Shown in pieces: positions 34,930 through 43,560 of a stretch of DNA of 64,000 bases (its first letter is position 1; each line of letters opens with the position of its first letter). The DNA comes from Chloroflexota bacterium. Its GTDB lineage: Bacteria; Chloroflexota; Anaerolineae; Anaerolineales; Villigracilaceae. The DNA is taken from positions 1-64,000 of the forward strand of contig JAJYOU010000013.1 of assembly GCA_021795965.1 (NCBI GenBank). Direction: 5' to 3'. The position numbers and the translations under genes are program-made. The notes under the pieces are model-generated. The model saw only the letters and a program-made list of their open reading frames with translations, had not been told where the DNA came from and did not search any database.

Positions 34930-36588
34930 ATGACTGAACATAAAATCATAGGATACATGGTTGGCGGTGGTCTAAAGGAATCATTCCAGGCCCGCCTGAC
35001 CGCCAACCCGCTGGAGGTACAGGAAGGTGGCTTCGTGGTGATCGACAGTGGGAATTTTCGTTTTTATGGGCTGGCAACCGATCTCAAGCTGGGCGCGACA
35101 GATCCGCGCTTTGCCGATGAACAGAGCGAAACCCGCCTGCCGCCGGAGCTTGCCCGGGCGCTGCACGGTCAAACACTTTATACCAACCTCGAAATCCTGC
35201 CGGCGTTGATGCTCGACCGTGGTCCGGAACCCGGAACCGCGGAATACAAAATTTGGCGCGCTGAACACGCGGACGAGAATGAGCCGAGGGTTTTACCGGT
35301 CAAGACCGTCCCTCAGCATCATGCCCCGGTCTCGCTGGCAGCCCAGGAAGACATTGCCACCATTTTTGGTGATCCTGCGAAAAAAGGAAATTTTATTATC
35401 GGGTATACCCCCGAACAGGGGCACCCGGTCTGTATCAACCTGGACAGGTTTGTGCAGCGTTCTTCAGGTGTTTTTGGCGCAACCGGCACCGGGAAATCTT
35501 TTCTGACGCGGCTGGTGCTGGCGGGTTTGATCCATTACAACAACTCTTCGGTGCTGGTGCTGGATATGCACAACGAGTATGGTTTCGATGATGTGGCTTC
35601 GGATACCAGAATGCCGGTGGTGGGATTAAAAACCAAGTTTGGCGCCAGGGTCAGGGTGGTGGGGTTGGGAGCCGGCTCCAGGATTCGCCAGAATTTCACC
35701 CCCGATTTTAACCTTGAGATTGCCATGAAGGATATTACTCCAGGCGATATTGAGCTGCTGACTCCAACGTTAAACCTGAAGGAAACCACCCCCACCACTC
35801 TCAACGCGTTATATACCAAATTTGGACCCGAATGGTTCGCAAGTTTTAAAGCCATGAATCCAGAGGAAGTGGAGGTCTGGGCACAGGAAAATGGGGTCAA
35901 TGAAATAGCAATTGGAGCCCTGCATGGCAAACTGGGGCGGTTGTTCAATAGCCCATATATTGTCGCGAAGCCTGCAACGGATGGTGTGGCGGAAATTGTC
36001 AAAACCCTGCAGGATGGCAGGCATGTGGTGCTTTCCTTTGGTGATTTCGATAGTAATCTGGACTATTTACTGGTCTCCAACCTGCTGACCCGCCTGATCC
36101 GGAATGCGTGGGAGAAAAGCACGAACGATTTTCGCGCCCACGCAGCCAAAGAGCCGCGTCCACTCGTGATCGTTGTTGAAGAAGCCCACAAACTGCTCAA
36201 CCGCGAAATTGCTGATCAGACAACCTTTTCGACCATTGCCCGCGAGCTGCGGAAATATTACGTCACACTATTAATCGTGGACCAGCGCCCGTCGCAGATT
36301 TATGATGAGGTCCTCTCGCAGTTGGGGACGCGCATCAGCGGCTGGCTGGGGGATGAGGACGATATCCACGCGGTGCTCTCCGGCTTGTCGAACCGGGAAG
36401 CGCTCAAGGGCATGCTGGCACGATTGCAGCCGAAGGAGGAAGTGCTGCTGCTGGGCTGGGGTGTGCCCATGCCGCTGCCGGTCCGCTCGAGACGTTACGA
36501 TGATCAATTCTGGAAGGAACTTTTGGCCGCCGGAAACGACAGCCCGCGGGATAACAAAACGAACCTGAGAGAGCTGGGCTTCGATTAA
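34930..36588 (+). CDS. herA: HerA-type DNA translocase ATPase
   Basis: A 552-residue FtsK/HerA-superfamily ATPase. The N-terminal HAS barrel (residues 1-60) is followed by a linker. The Walker A motif is GATGTGKS (183-190), followed by VLVLDMHNEYGFDD. The Walker B region LVIVVEEAHKLL starts near 412, with a sensor-type LLIVDQRPSQI and an arginine finger region near LGTRISGW. HerA forms hexamers that translocate DNA and drive the NurA nuclease. The start at 34930 has GGAGG just upstream; an in-frame ATG at 34903 lies within the preceding gene's end. It belongs to the nurA operon. Confidence 0.93.
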   Translation: MTEHKIIGYMVGGGLKESFQARLTANPLEVQEGGFVVIDSGNFRFYGLATDLKLGATDPRFADEQSETRLPPELARALHGQTLYTNLEILPALMLDRGPEPGTAEYKIWRAEHADENEPRVLPVKTVPQHHAPVSLAAQEDIATIFGDPAKKGNFIIGYTPEQGHPVCINLDRFVQRSSGVFGATGTGKSFLTRLVLAGLIHYNNSSVLVLDMHNEYGFDDVASDTRMPVVGLKTKFGARVRVVGLGAGSRIRQNFTPDFNLEIAMKDITPGDIELLTPTLNLKETTPTTLNALYTKFGPEWFASFKAMNPEEVEVWAQENGVNEIAIGALHGKLGRLFNSPYIVAKPATDGVAEIVKTLQDGRHVVLSFGDFDSNLDYLLVSNLLTRLIRNAWEKSTNDFRAHAAKEPRPLVIVVEEAHKLLNREIADQTTFSTIARELRKYYVTLLIVDQRPSQIYDEVLSQLGTRISGWLGDEDDIHAVLSGLSNREALKGMLARLQPKEEVLLLGWGVPMPLPVRSRRYDDQFWKELLAAGNDSPRDNKTNLRELGFD

Positions 36589-36668
36589 TAGGCATCCTGC
36601 TGGGAAAATTTTCGGTCAATTTAATTCATTATAAAAGTTTGGGCGGGAATTATGCCTGAGGATTTGCT

Positions 36669-36699
36669 TTGAAAGGATTCGCGCCAGACGGATTATAAT
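36669..36699 (+). promoter_or_regulatory. Possible promoter of the SUOX-like gene
   Basis: TATAAT at 36694-36699 with TTGAAA at 36669-36674, but the spacer is 19 bases, so the pair is suboptimal. AAGGAG precedes the ATG at 36723. Confidence 0.35.
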
Positions 36700-36722
36700 T
36701 AATCTGACAAAAGGAGTCCACT

Positions 36723-37364
36723 ATGTTTAATTCAGAAGGATCAGAGCGGCGAAGGGAAGAAGAGCGGATCCGGCGTGAAGGCAGGCTGCCGCCGGGTCAG
36801 GCGCTGACCCTTAAATTCCCGGTATTACATTACGGCGAAGTTCCGCCGTTCAACCCAGCCACCTGGGATTTGCGAATTTGGGGCGAAGTCGAGCAGAATG
36901 TGCGTTGGACCTGGGCAGATTTGAACGAGCTGCCGCGCAGCTCGCAGGCAATGGACATCCACTGCGTCACCCGCTGGAGCAAATTTGACACCGTATGGGA
37001 AGGTGTGTCGGTCAAAAGGCTGGTGGATGAAGGTTATATAAAACTCAAGCCAAGCGCAAAATACGTGATGCAGCATGCGGAGTATGGTTTTACCGTCAAT
37101 TTACCGCTGGAAGTGGTTTTGCAGGATAATTTTCTCCTGGCAACCCACATGAATGGTCAACCGATAGAGCCGGAGCACGGCTACCCGCTGCGAGGAGTTG
37201 TTGGGCAAATTCCGGGACGAGACGACCTGGTCACACCCTATCTCTGGAAAGGGGCAAAGTGGCTGCGTGCGCTCGAGTTCATGCCTGTGGATCGGAAAGG
37301 CTTTTGGGAACAGGCTGGTTATCACAACCGGGCAGATATCTGGAAAGAGGAACGATTTAAATAA
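36723..37364 (+). CDS. Sulfite oxidase-like molybdopterin oxidoreductase
   Basis: The 213-residue protein is a short oxidoreductase-molybdopterin domain: RLPPGQALTLKFPVLHYGE at the start, DIHCVTRWSKFDTVWEGVS with Cys81 as the likely Mo ligand, HAEYGFTVNLPLE, and GYPLRGVVGQIPGRDDLVTP. It belongs to the YedY/sulfite-oxidase superfamily but lacks the dimerisation domain, and I see no Tat or Sec signal, so it may be cytosolic. Physiological substrate unknown; a membrane haem partner is not adjacent. Confidence 0.88.
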   Translation: MFNSEGSERRREEERIRREGRLPPGQALTLKFPVLHYGEVPPFNPATWDLRIWGEVEQNVRWTWADLNELPRSSQAMDIHCVTRWSKFDTVWEGVSVKRLVDEGYIKLKPSAKYVMQHAEYGFTVNLPLEVVLQDNFLLATHMNGQPIEPEHGYPLRGVVGQIPGRDDLVTPYLWKGAKWLRALEFMPVDRKGFWEQAGYHNRADIWKEERFK

Positions 37365-37389
37365 ATATGGTGATAAAGTTGGAATTGAA

Positions 37390-37418
37390 AAGAGCTGACC
37401 CATTTCGGATCAGCTCTT
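37390..37418. terminator. Bidirectional terminator between convergent genes
   Basis: Stem AAGAGCTGA / TCAGCTCTT around an 11-base loop. On the minus strand the stem is followed by a short T-run and lies 20 bases past the htrA-like stop; on the plus strand it is 26 bases past the SUOX-like stop. Confidence 0.75.
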
Positions 37419-37437
37419 GTTCAAATTTTAGCCGGGT

Positions 37438-38610
37438 TTATTTCGGGCGGCTGGTCAGCGTCAGTGTCAGGTCAACACTTTTTGTGCCGCGCATGACCGT
37501 TAATACAACCTGATCACCCGGTGATTTATTGTCCACAAGATAACCGATCAAGTCATCGTAGACCTTGACGGGATTTCCATCCACGGCAACGATCAAATCT
37601 CCACCGGAATACAATCCCTGGATGCTTGAAGGAGTGCTGGCTCCAACGAGACCGGCTTTTTCGGCAGGACCACCTGGCGCAACATTGGTGACGTAAACGC
37701 CGGTCATTTTTTTCAGTCCAAGAGCATTGATCACTTTCAGGGACATCAGATCGCTCTGGAGAGCTGAAATTCCCATGTATGGGTATTCAAATTTGTGGTC
37801 TTTAATCAGGGCAGGCACCACCCGCTTGATTAAATTTACCGGGATTGCAAATCCGATGCCCGAATTGACCGGTTCGCCGGTTACATTGCTGGCATCGGTC
37901 CGGATTGAACGGTTGATCCCGACGACTTCGCCAAAAAGATTAAAGAGTGGTCCGCCAGAATTGCCTGGGTTAATGGCGGCATCGGTCTGGATCATATCAG
38001 CGACGCTAAAAGTTCCGCCATTACCGATCTGCCGGTTTGAATCCTGGGTGCGTCCCAGTGCTGAAACAATACCAAGAGTCATGCTTCCGTTTAAACCGAA
38101 GGGGTTGCCAATTGCGATGACGGATTGACCAACCTTGAGCTTTTTGGAATCCCCAAGCGTCAGGGGATGAATTTCGGACGAAGGTGCGTCCACCTTTAGG
38201 ACAGCCAGGTCCGAATCAGCATCCACCCCGACAAGCGTTGCAGGCGCCTTGAATCCAGAGGGGAAATCAACTTCGATATCCTGCCCACCATCGATGACAT
38301 GCTGGTTGGTCAGGATGTGTCCCTGGGGATCGTAAACGATTCCCGTTCCCATGCTGCCACCCTGCGCGGTGGTGACCTGGATGGAGACGATGCCGGGAAG
38401 GACATTTTGATAAAGCGTGGAAAGAGTATCCTGCTGGCTGACGGCTTCAGAAGAAACCACGATCGGGACAGCCGTGGCGGGTTGTGCCGGGTTTACGGAT
38501 GGAGCGACCGTTTGTAATGGAAGAGCCAGGGGCAAACTGCCAGCCTGGCAGGCAAAAGTGGCTAACAATAAAACTGAGATGGCAGCCGCGATGCGCGAAT
38601 TTTTTTTCAT
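37438..38610 (-). CDS. HtrA/DegP-type serine protease with PDZ domain
   Basis: The 390-residue product has a signal sequence (possible lipobox ending at Cys21, LATFAC, atypical), a Pro/Ala-rich linker, and a trypsin-like domain with His104 (TNQHVIDGG), Asp134 (DADSDLAVLKV) and Ser218 (NPGNSGGPLFN). A single C-terminal PDZ domain spans about residues 285-385. HtrA proteases degrade misfolded envelope proteins. AAGGAG precedes the ATG. A DnaJ-like gene ends 27 bases upstream on the same strand, suggesting a proteostasis operon. Confidence 0.93.
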   Translation of the reverse strand: MKKNSRIAAAISVLLLATFACQAGSLPLALPLQTVAPSVNPAQPATAVPIVVSSEAVSQQDTLSTLYQNVLPGIVSIQVTTAQGGSMGTGIVYDPQGHILTNQHVIDGGQDIEVDFPSGFKAPATLVGVDADSDLAVLKVDAPSSEIHPLTLGDSKKLKVGQSVIAIGNPFGLNGSMTLGIVSALGRTQDSNRQIGNGGTFSVADMIQTDAAINPGNSGGPLFNLFGEVVGINRSIRTDASNVTGEPVNSGIGFAIPVNLIKRVVPALIKDHKFEYPYMGISALQSDLMSLKVINALGLKKMTGVYVTNVAPGGPAEKAGLVGASTPSSIQGLYSGGDLIVAVDGNPVKVYDDLIGYLVDNKSPGDQVVLTVMRGTKSVDLTLTLTSRPK

Positions 38611-38637
38611 TGAAACTCCTTGATACTTTCCCCGGAA

Positions 38638-39546
38638 TTATTTATCCAGGCTGCGGACCTTTTGTAAAAGCGATTTTTGTTCCGTGGTTAAGTTTTTCGG
38701 AAGGCGGACCTTCACCTGCACCACCAGGTCACCCTTTTCCTGGGGATTTTTAAGCTGAGGCATGCCTCTCCCAGAAATGCGGATTTTTTGATCGGGTTGA
38801 GTGCCGGGCGGAATCGTTAACTTGACCTTGCCATTAATGGTTGGGACTTCAACTTCACCGCCGAGGAGCGCGGTAAAGACATCCACCGTGACAGGAGCGT
38901 ACAGATTGGAACCTTCACGTGTAAAGCGCGGATCGTCCATGACAGAAATTTTTAAATACAAATCAGTGCCATCTGGAGCGCCATTCGCCACTCGAATTTT
39001 TGTGCCGTTTTTTGCGCCAGCAGGAAATTTAACCTGGACGCGGCGTTCGCCTGTCTCGAGGATGCGGGTACCCCCTTCATAAGCTTCCTGCAAAGAAATG
39101 GAAACAGGCTGCTCATATTGGGGCATTCTACGGCTGCGGGGATCATTTCCTGGAACGCCACTCATATTGGCTCTGCCGCCAAAAATGGCGCTGAAAAAAT
39201 CGGAGAAACCCCCCGAAGATCCGCCGAAGAGATCATCAAAGTTGACCTGCTGGGAATTATTCGCACCAGAAGAATACTGTCCCCAGTCAAATCCTTCAGG
39301 TTGACCGCCCTTGCTTTGATAATTAGAATATTCACTGCCAAGCTGGTCATAGCGGGTTCTTTTTTGCTGGTCTGAGAGGACCTGATAAGCTTCGTTGATC
39401 TCTTTGAATTTTTCTTCAGCTTGTTTATCGCCTTGATTTCGATCAGGGTGATACTTTAAAGCCAATTTCCGGTACGCTGATCGAATTTCATTTGCGCCGG
39501 CTGTTCTCGAAACACCAAGTACTTTATAGTAATCTTTATAGTCCAT
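38638..39546 (-). CDS. CbpA-like DnaJ co-chaperone
   Basis: A 302-residue protein with an N-terminal J domain (YYKVLGVSRTAGANEIRSAY, HPD at residues 33-35), a Gly/Phe/Ser-rich linker (about 75-135) and two C-terminal beta-sandwich domains ending with a dimerisation helix. No CxxCxGxG zinc repeats are present, so it is the CbpA class rather than full DnaJ. It stimulates DnaK. The promoter (TTGACT, 18 bases, TAAAAT) ends nine bases from the ATG and there is no ribosome site, so the transcript appears leaderless. htrA follows 27 bases later. Confidence 0.93.
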   Translation of the reverse strand: MDYKDYYKVLGVSRTAGANEIRSAYRKLALKYHPDRNQGDKQAEEKFKEINEAYQVLSDQQKRTRYDQLGSEYSNYQSKGGQPEGFDWGQYSSGANNSQQVNFDDLFGGSSGGFSDFFSAIFGGRANMSGVPGNDPRSRRMPQYEQPVSISLQEAYEGGTRILETGERRVQVKFPAGAKNGTKIRVANGAPDGTDLYLKISVMDDPRFTREGSNLYAPVTVDVFTALLGGEVEVPTINGKVKLTIPPGTQPDQKIRISGRGMPQLKNPQEKGDLVVQVKVRLPKNLTTEQKSLLQKVRSLDK

Positions 39547-39555
39547 ACTATAATA

Positions 39556-39585
39556 ATTTTAAGGCTTTTGTTTTACCCGAGTCAA
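39556..39585 (-). promoter_or_regulatory. Promoter of the DnaJ-HtrA operon
   Basis: On the minus strand TTGACT (39585-39580), 18 bases, TAAAAT (39561-39556), nine bases before the ATG at 39546. The leader would be about two bases long. Confidence 0.55.
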
Positions 39586-39711
39586 GGCAGACAGGACCGA
39601 TCTTATGGAACTCTTACCTGATTAATATAAATAATCTTCACTCGAGGTTCAAACGAACCGCGAGTCAGATCGGAATCTCTGGTTATCATACACCTGAAAG
39701 ATGAATAACAA

Positions 39712-40293
39712 ATGAATTCAATATGCGTCTATTGTGGCTCATCGGATGGAATCCATCCGGATTTTATGGCGGCGGGACAAAGGATGGGACGCGTTCTTGC
39801 CGAAAATAATATCCGCCTGATTTTCGGAGGAGGAAAAACCGGCTTAATGGGGGCGGTGGCTGACGGCGTGCTTGCAGCTGGAGGAGAAGTTTATGGGGTA
39901 ATTGTGGAATCCATGAACACGCCTGCGCTGGCGCACCAGGGCTTGACACGCCTTGAAGTCTGTCCCACCATCCATGAGCGTAAAGCACGCATGTATGCTC
40001 TGGCAGAAGGATATGTGGCGCTGCCTGGCGGGTTTGGTACATTCGATGAGCTGTTTGAGACGATCACCTGGGCGCAGATTGGGGTCCATGAAAAACCGAT
40101 TGGTCTGTTGAATGTACGCGGCTACTTCGACCCCATGTGGGCGATGATCCTCCATGCAGAGAAGGAAGGTTTCATTTTCCCGGAACATCGCAAAATGATA
40201 TGCAAATCAGATTCCCCCGAGGAGTTATTAGCCTGCATGGGCAACTACCAGCATTCCAGCGATGCTGTGAAAAGGTGGATGCGGCAGGCATAA
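39712..40293 (+). CDS. LOG-family nucleoside 5'-monophosphate phosphoribohydrolase
   Basis: The 193-residue protein shows the lysine-decarboxylase-like/LOG fold: SICVYCGSSDG at the start, FGGGKTGLMGAVADG, ERKARMYALAEGYVALPGG with the family motif PGGFGTFDEL. Members release free cytokinin-type bases or otherwise cleave N-glycosidic bonds of nucleotides. The start Met follows a -10-like TATCAT by about 20 bases. A single-gene unit ending at a hairpin. Confidence 0.92.
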   Translation: MNSICVYCGSSDGIHPDFMAAGQRMGRVLAENNIRLIFGGGKTGLMGAVADGVLAAGGEVYGVIVESMNTPALAHQGLTRLEVCPTIHERKARMYALAEGYVALPGGFGTFDELFETITWAQIGVHEKPIGLLNVRGYFDPMWAMILHAEKEGFIFPEHRKMICKSDSPEELLACMGNYQHSSDAVKRWMRQA

Positions 40294-40384
40294 GTATAAA
40301 TGGGAGTGTGGAAGTTCGACATTCAGACAAAATGACCTGCAGACATTGTCAGCTCCAGCAGGCACAAAAGGTGGGTTATTTAGC

Positions 40385-40415
40385 GAGGCGCACTTTCGGG
40401 ATGAAGGTGCGCCTC
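40385..40415. terminator. Hairpin between convergent genes
   Basis: Perfect 9-base arms GAGGCGCAC / GTGCGCCTC with a 13-base loop, between the LOG-family stop and the aldo/keto reductase stop. There is no T-run on either strand, so it may be a Rho-assisted or mRNA-stabilising hairpin. Confidence 0.5.
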
Positions 40416-40438
40416 CTGGTTGTGGTCAAATTGCCAAT

Positions 40439-41413
40439 TTACAGTTCAGGTTTATTCTGAAGAACCCCTTCGATGGTTTTCATCACTGCGGGGGTAAGTT
40501 TTTCAACGACTCCCAGGGCTTTCATGTTTTCATGAACCTGTGAGACACGGCTGGCGCCGGTGATGACCGTGCTGACATTGGGATTCTTGAGGCACCAGGC
40601 AATTGCCAATTGAGCGGGAGTGCAGCCCAATTGGCTTGCAATTGGTAGTAAATTTTTGACTTTGGCAATATCCTCCTGATTTGTCAGGCGGGGCGTAAGC
40701 CAGTCATAACCCTTGAGGGAACCCCGGCTGTTGGCAGGAATCCCATTATTGTATTTCCCAGTTAAAAGACCGGAGGCAAGCGGCGACCAGATGGTAGCTC
40801 CGTAGCCATAATCCGAGAACAACCTGGCGTACTCTTTTTCAATTTTCTCTCGTTCCAGCATGTTGTATTCGGCTTGTTCCATGACGGGTTTATGCAGGTG
40901 ATGGCGTTCAGCGATTTCGATCGCCGCCAGGATATCAGCCGCGGGCCACTGAGAAGTTCCCCAATATAAGGCCTTGCCGTTTTCAATAATATTGTGCATT
41001 GCCCAGACGGTTTCCTCGACCGGCGTGTTCGGATCGGAACGATGGCAAAAAATCAAGTCAAGGTGTTCCAAGCCAAAACGCTTGAGGGAACCATCGATCG
41101 CCTGCATCAAGTATTTCCGGTTGAGGGTGTTCTTTTCGTTGACTGAATTGTTCAGCCACCAAAAATATTTCGAAGAAACCACAAAACTGGACCGGCGCCA
41201 ACCGAGTTTTTTAAAGGCTGCACCCATGACTTCTTCAGATTTCCCGCTGGCATAGGATTCCGCGTTGTCAAAAAAATTGACCCCGTAATCATAGGCTGCA
41301 GCCATGCTCTCAACAGCCGAATCGACATCCACCTGGGTATGGAAGGTTACCCAGGAACCTAAAGACAGTTCGCTGACCCTCAGGCCAGATCGTCCCAAAC
41401 GACGGTATTGCAT
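40439..41413 (-). CDS. Aldo/keto reductase (Kv-beta-like)
   Basis: A 324-residue TIM-barrel reductase with the family tetrad visible: [16 protein letters not shown] (Asp, Tyr), VVSSKYFWW (Lys), [14 protein letters not shown] (His). The NADPH-binding end includes [16 protein letters not shown]. The similarity to voltage-gated K-channel beta subunits is typical of bacterial AKR6 members. The substrate is a small aldehyde or ketone, not defined. The ATG at 41413 has no strong ribosome site. AMMECR1 is encoded 52 bases upstream on the same strand. Confidence 0.93.
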   Translation of the reverse strand: MQYRRLGRSGLRVSELSLGSWVTFHTQVDVDSAVESMAAAYDYGVNFFDNAESYASGKSEEVMGAAFKKLGWRRSSFVVSSKYFWWLNNSVNEKNTLNRKYLMQAIDGSLKRFGLEHLDLIFCHRSDPNTPVEETVWAMHNIIENGKALYWGTSQWPAADILAAIEIAERHHLHKPVMEQAEYNMLEREKIEKEYARLFSDYGYGATIWSPLASGLLTGKYNNGIPANSRGSLKGYDWLTPRLTNQEDIAKVKNLLPIASQLGCTPAQLAIAWCLKNPNVSTVITGASRVSQVHENMKALGVVEKLTPAVMKTIEGVLQNKPEL

Positions 41414-41465
41414 GATTTAATCTCCTAAATAAATTGATAAACTTTAAATCCAGATTTTTCTAAAT

Positions 41466-42062
41466 TCACGGGTTGGAACTGATCCCATGCTTCGGTTCGT
41501 GAAATTCTTCAACCTGATAAACCTGGACTTCGAGATGTTTCTGTCGCCAAAGTGCCGGGTTTGCCCCCATTTTTGCACACAAATGGCTTAAGAATTCTTC
41601 CCCGGAGGGGATTTGCTGCCAAACCTGGGGCAGAAAAGTGGCTCGGCGCATGTCATCCCGCAGGATCACCCCATCAATCTCCGGACGAAGTCTGGTCAAT
41701 AAATCTGCCGGATCCCGGTAGGATAATTCCACAGGCAGGGTTAACCGCGAAATTTCAATATGAATTTGGGGCAGATCTGCGGGTTGAACAGGGTTGAAGC
41801 GATAATCTTCGAGCGCTGCCGAAACGGCATGTTCCCTGACATCCATATAAAGCGGCTGGTAAGGTTGGAGTGAACCGATGCAGCCGCGCAGTTGACCATG
41901 AATGGTCAGCGTGACGAATGACGCGCCGTCCGCCAGGAGCAGCGGCGTGAGCTGCCTTTCGTCAACTGCCGGGATCTTTTTACCTTGGACTCCATTTTCA
42001 AGAGCCTGCCTTGCAAGCATTAATAATAATCCTTTTTCCTCCTGTGTAAGGTTTTCGTTCAT
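41466..42062 (-). CDS. AMMECR1 domain protein (AmmeMemoRadiSam protein A-like)
   Basis: The 198-residue product has the AMMECR1 core: ASFVTLTIHGQLRGCIGSLQ, HAVSAALEDYRFNPV and IHIEISRLTLPV, then VILRDDMRRATFLPQVWQQI. The RGCIGS motif is invariant in this family. It often accompanies a Memo protein and a radical-SAM enzyme, but neither is in the window. Function is unresolved. GGGAG precedes the ATG. Confidence 0.92.
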   Translation of the reverse strand: MNENLTQEEKGLLLMLARQALENGVQGKKIPAVDERQLTPLLLADGASFVTLTIHGQLRGCIGSLQPYQPLYMDVREHAVSAALEDYRFNPVQPADLPQIHIEISRLTLPVELSYRDPADLLTRLRPEIDGVILRDDMRRATFLPQVWQQIPSGEEFLSHLCAKMGANPALWRQKHLEVQVYQVEEFHEPKHGISSNP

Positions 42063-42089
42063 TGGGTTCTCCCGATCGTTAGATCTCCC

Positions 42090-42578
42090 TTAAGAGTGGT
42101 AAAGTTTTTGATAGCCACGATTGAAATAAATCAGGGGCTCACCGTTTTCACCAGATTGAGCTGAAAGGACTTCCCCGATTAACAGGGAGTGGGTGCCTGA
42201 CTCCACAATGGAGACCAGGCGGCAGTCAATTTGCGCCAAACCCTCTTTGAGCAAAGGAGTTCCGCTGACCAGCGTGAAGGTTTCAAGATCCTCAAACCGG
42301 TCCATCTCATCGGGGACACGACCTGCAAAACGATCTGAAATTTCCCTTTGATCTGAATCCAGGATACTGATGCCGAAATGATTCGAGCGGATGATCAAAT
42401 CATATGTGCGGCTGTTCTGGGCAAGAGAGACGAGGACATGAGCGGGGTCGAGGGAAATTGAAGTGAAGGCACTGACCGTCATTCCATGCCTGACCTCGCC
42501 AACCGCCGCGGTCACCACGGTGACCCCCGTTGCCCAAAAACGCATCGACTGCCGAAGCTGTTCTGATTCATTTGTCAT
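42090..42578 (-). CDS. Flavin reductase-like FMN-binding protein
   Basis: A protein of about 162 residues: RQSMRFWATGVTVVTA, GMTVSAFTSISLDPAHVLVSL and SRTYDLIIRSNHFGISILDS, the FMN-binding split barrel of flavin reductases (HpaC-like). It reduces free flavin with NAD(P)H for a partner monooxygenase. The start at 42578 is preferred since CGGAG lies seven bases upstream; longer frames to 42632 have no ribosome site. The stop lies close upstream of AMMECR1 (27 bases), with which it may be co-transcribed. Confidence 0.88.
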   Translation of the reverse strand: MTNESEQLRQSMRFWATGVTVVTAAVGEVRHGMTVSAFTSISLDPAHVLVSLAQNSRTYDLIIRSNHFGISILDSDQREISDRFAGRVPDEMDRFEDLETFTLVSGTPLLKEGLAQIDCRLVSIVESGTHSLLIGEVLSAQSGENGEPLIYFNRGYQKLYHS

Positions 42579-42738
42579 TGAATTCTCCGATGGATTTATT
42601 TTCATCATACTTCTCGTGGAAAACATAGTCAAGCCAAGCCAAGGTAGTTATTTTAAGCGTTTCAAGTTGAATTTTACAATGCAACTGCAACATAAAACGA
42701 TTGAAAATGCTGCCCTACACGAAGTATTTCTGGTAGTA

Positions 42739-42744
42739 TATAAT
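42739..42744 (+). promoter_or_regulatory. -10 box before the amidase gene
   Basis: TATAAT ends eight bases before the ATG at 42753, so transcription would begin at the start codon. No good -35 box. Confidence 0.45.
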
Positions 42745-42752
42745 CAAATATT

Positions 42753-43538
42753 ATGGAAAATTCAAGCGAAACAACGCTCCCCAACCCGACCCCTGGCAGG
42801 GAACGGAACCAGAAAACAAGATCTCCCCGCATACTGCAGACAACCTTGATTACAGCGATGGTGGTGGCAACGCTATTTGTAACATTTTCCCCAAATTCTT
42901 TTTCTGCTGGATTCAAAGAGCCTTTTTCCGCCATCCTGACCTCAGAACCGAATATTGCAGTTCTCTCGGGAACAGCCCGCCCTGCCATTCGAATTGGGAT
43001 TGTTTCGGGGCACCTTGGGAATGATTCTGGCGCTGTTTGTGAGAACGGCACAACTGAGGCTGATGTGAATCTCAAGATAGCCACCCTGGTCCAGCAGAAG
43101 CTAAATGCAATCGGTTACGAGACAGATTTACTTAAAGAAAAAGACCCACGCCTGACCGGTTATCGGGCAGCGGTTTTGTTATCGATCCACAATGATTCGT
43201 GCGATTACATCAATGATCAGGCTACCGGGTTCAAAGTGGCAGCCGCGATGAGTACTCACGATACCAACCTGGCAAACCGTCTGGAAGGTTGTCTGAAGGA
43301 CAGATACCAGCGTACCACGGGATTATCTTTACATGACAGCGTCACCAATGATATGACTTTTTATCATGCTTTCAGCGAAATTGATCCCAGCACCCCGGCA
43401 GCCATTATCGAAACTGGTTTTTTGAAGCTGGATTATGATATTTTGACCACGAAGACAGATCTTATCGCCCAGGGCGTGGCGAATGGTTTGATCTGTTTTG
43501 TACGTAATGAAAACATCGCCCCAACTTCTACTCCATGA
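42753..43538 (+). CDS. N-acetylmuramoyl-L-alanine amidase (Amidase_3)
   Basis: A 261-residue exported enzyme: a charged start, one membrane-spanning or signal segment (TLITAMVVATLFVTFSP, residues ~30-46), then an Amidase_3 domain with its zinc and catalytic residues visible in order, IVSGHLGND (His), TTEADVNLKI (Glu), LLSIHNDSC (His) and AIIETGFLK (Glu). It cleaves the amide between MurNAc and the stem peptide. The L,D-transpeptidase gene follows after 22 bases, making a cell-wall operon. No ribosome site; the -10 box is eight bases upstream. Confidence 0.88.
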   Translation: MENSSETTLPNPTPGRERNQKTRSPRILQTTLITAMVVATLFVTFSPNSFSAGFKEPFSAILTSEPNIAVLSGTARPAIRIGIVSGHLGNDSGAVCENGTTEADVNLKIATLVQQKLNAIGYETDLLKEKDPRLTGYRAAVLLSIHNDSCDYINDQATGFKVAAAMSTHDTNLANRLEGCLKDRYQRTTGLSLHDSVTNDMTFYHAFSEIDPSTPAAIIETGFLKLDYDILTTKTDLIAQGVANGLICFVRNENIAPTSTP

Positions 43539-43560
43539 AATAATTCCCTAAGGTATTCAA

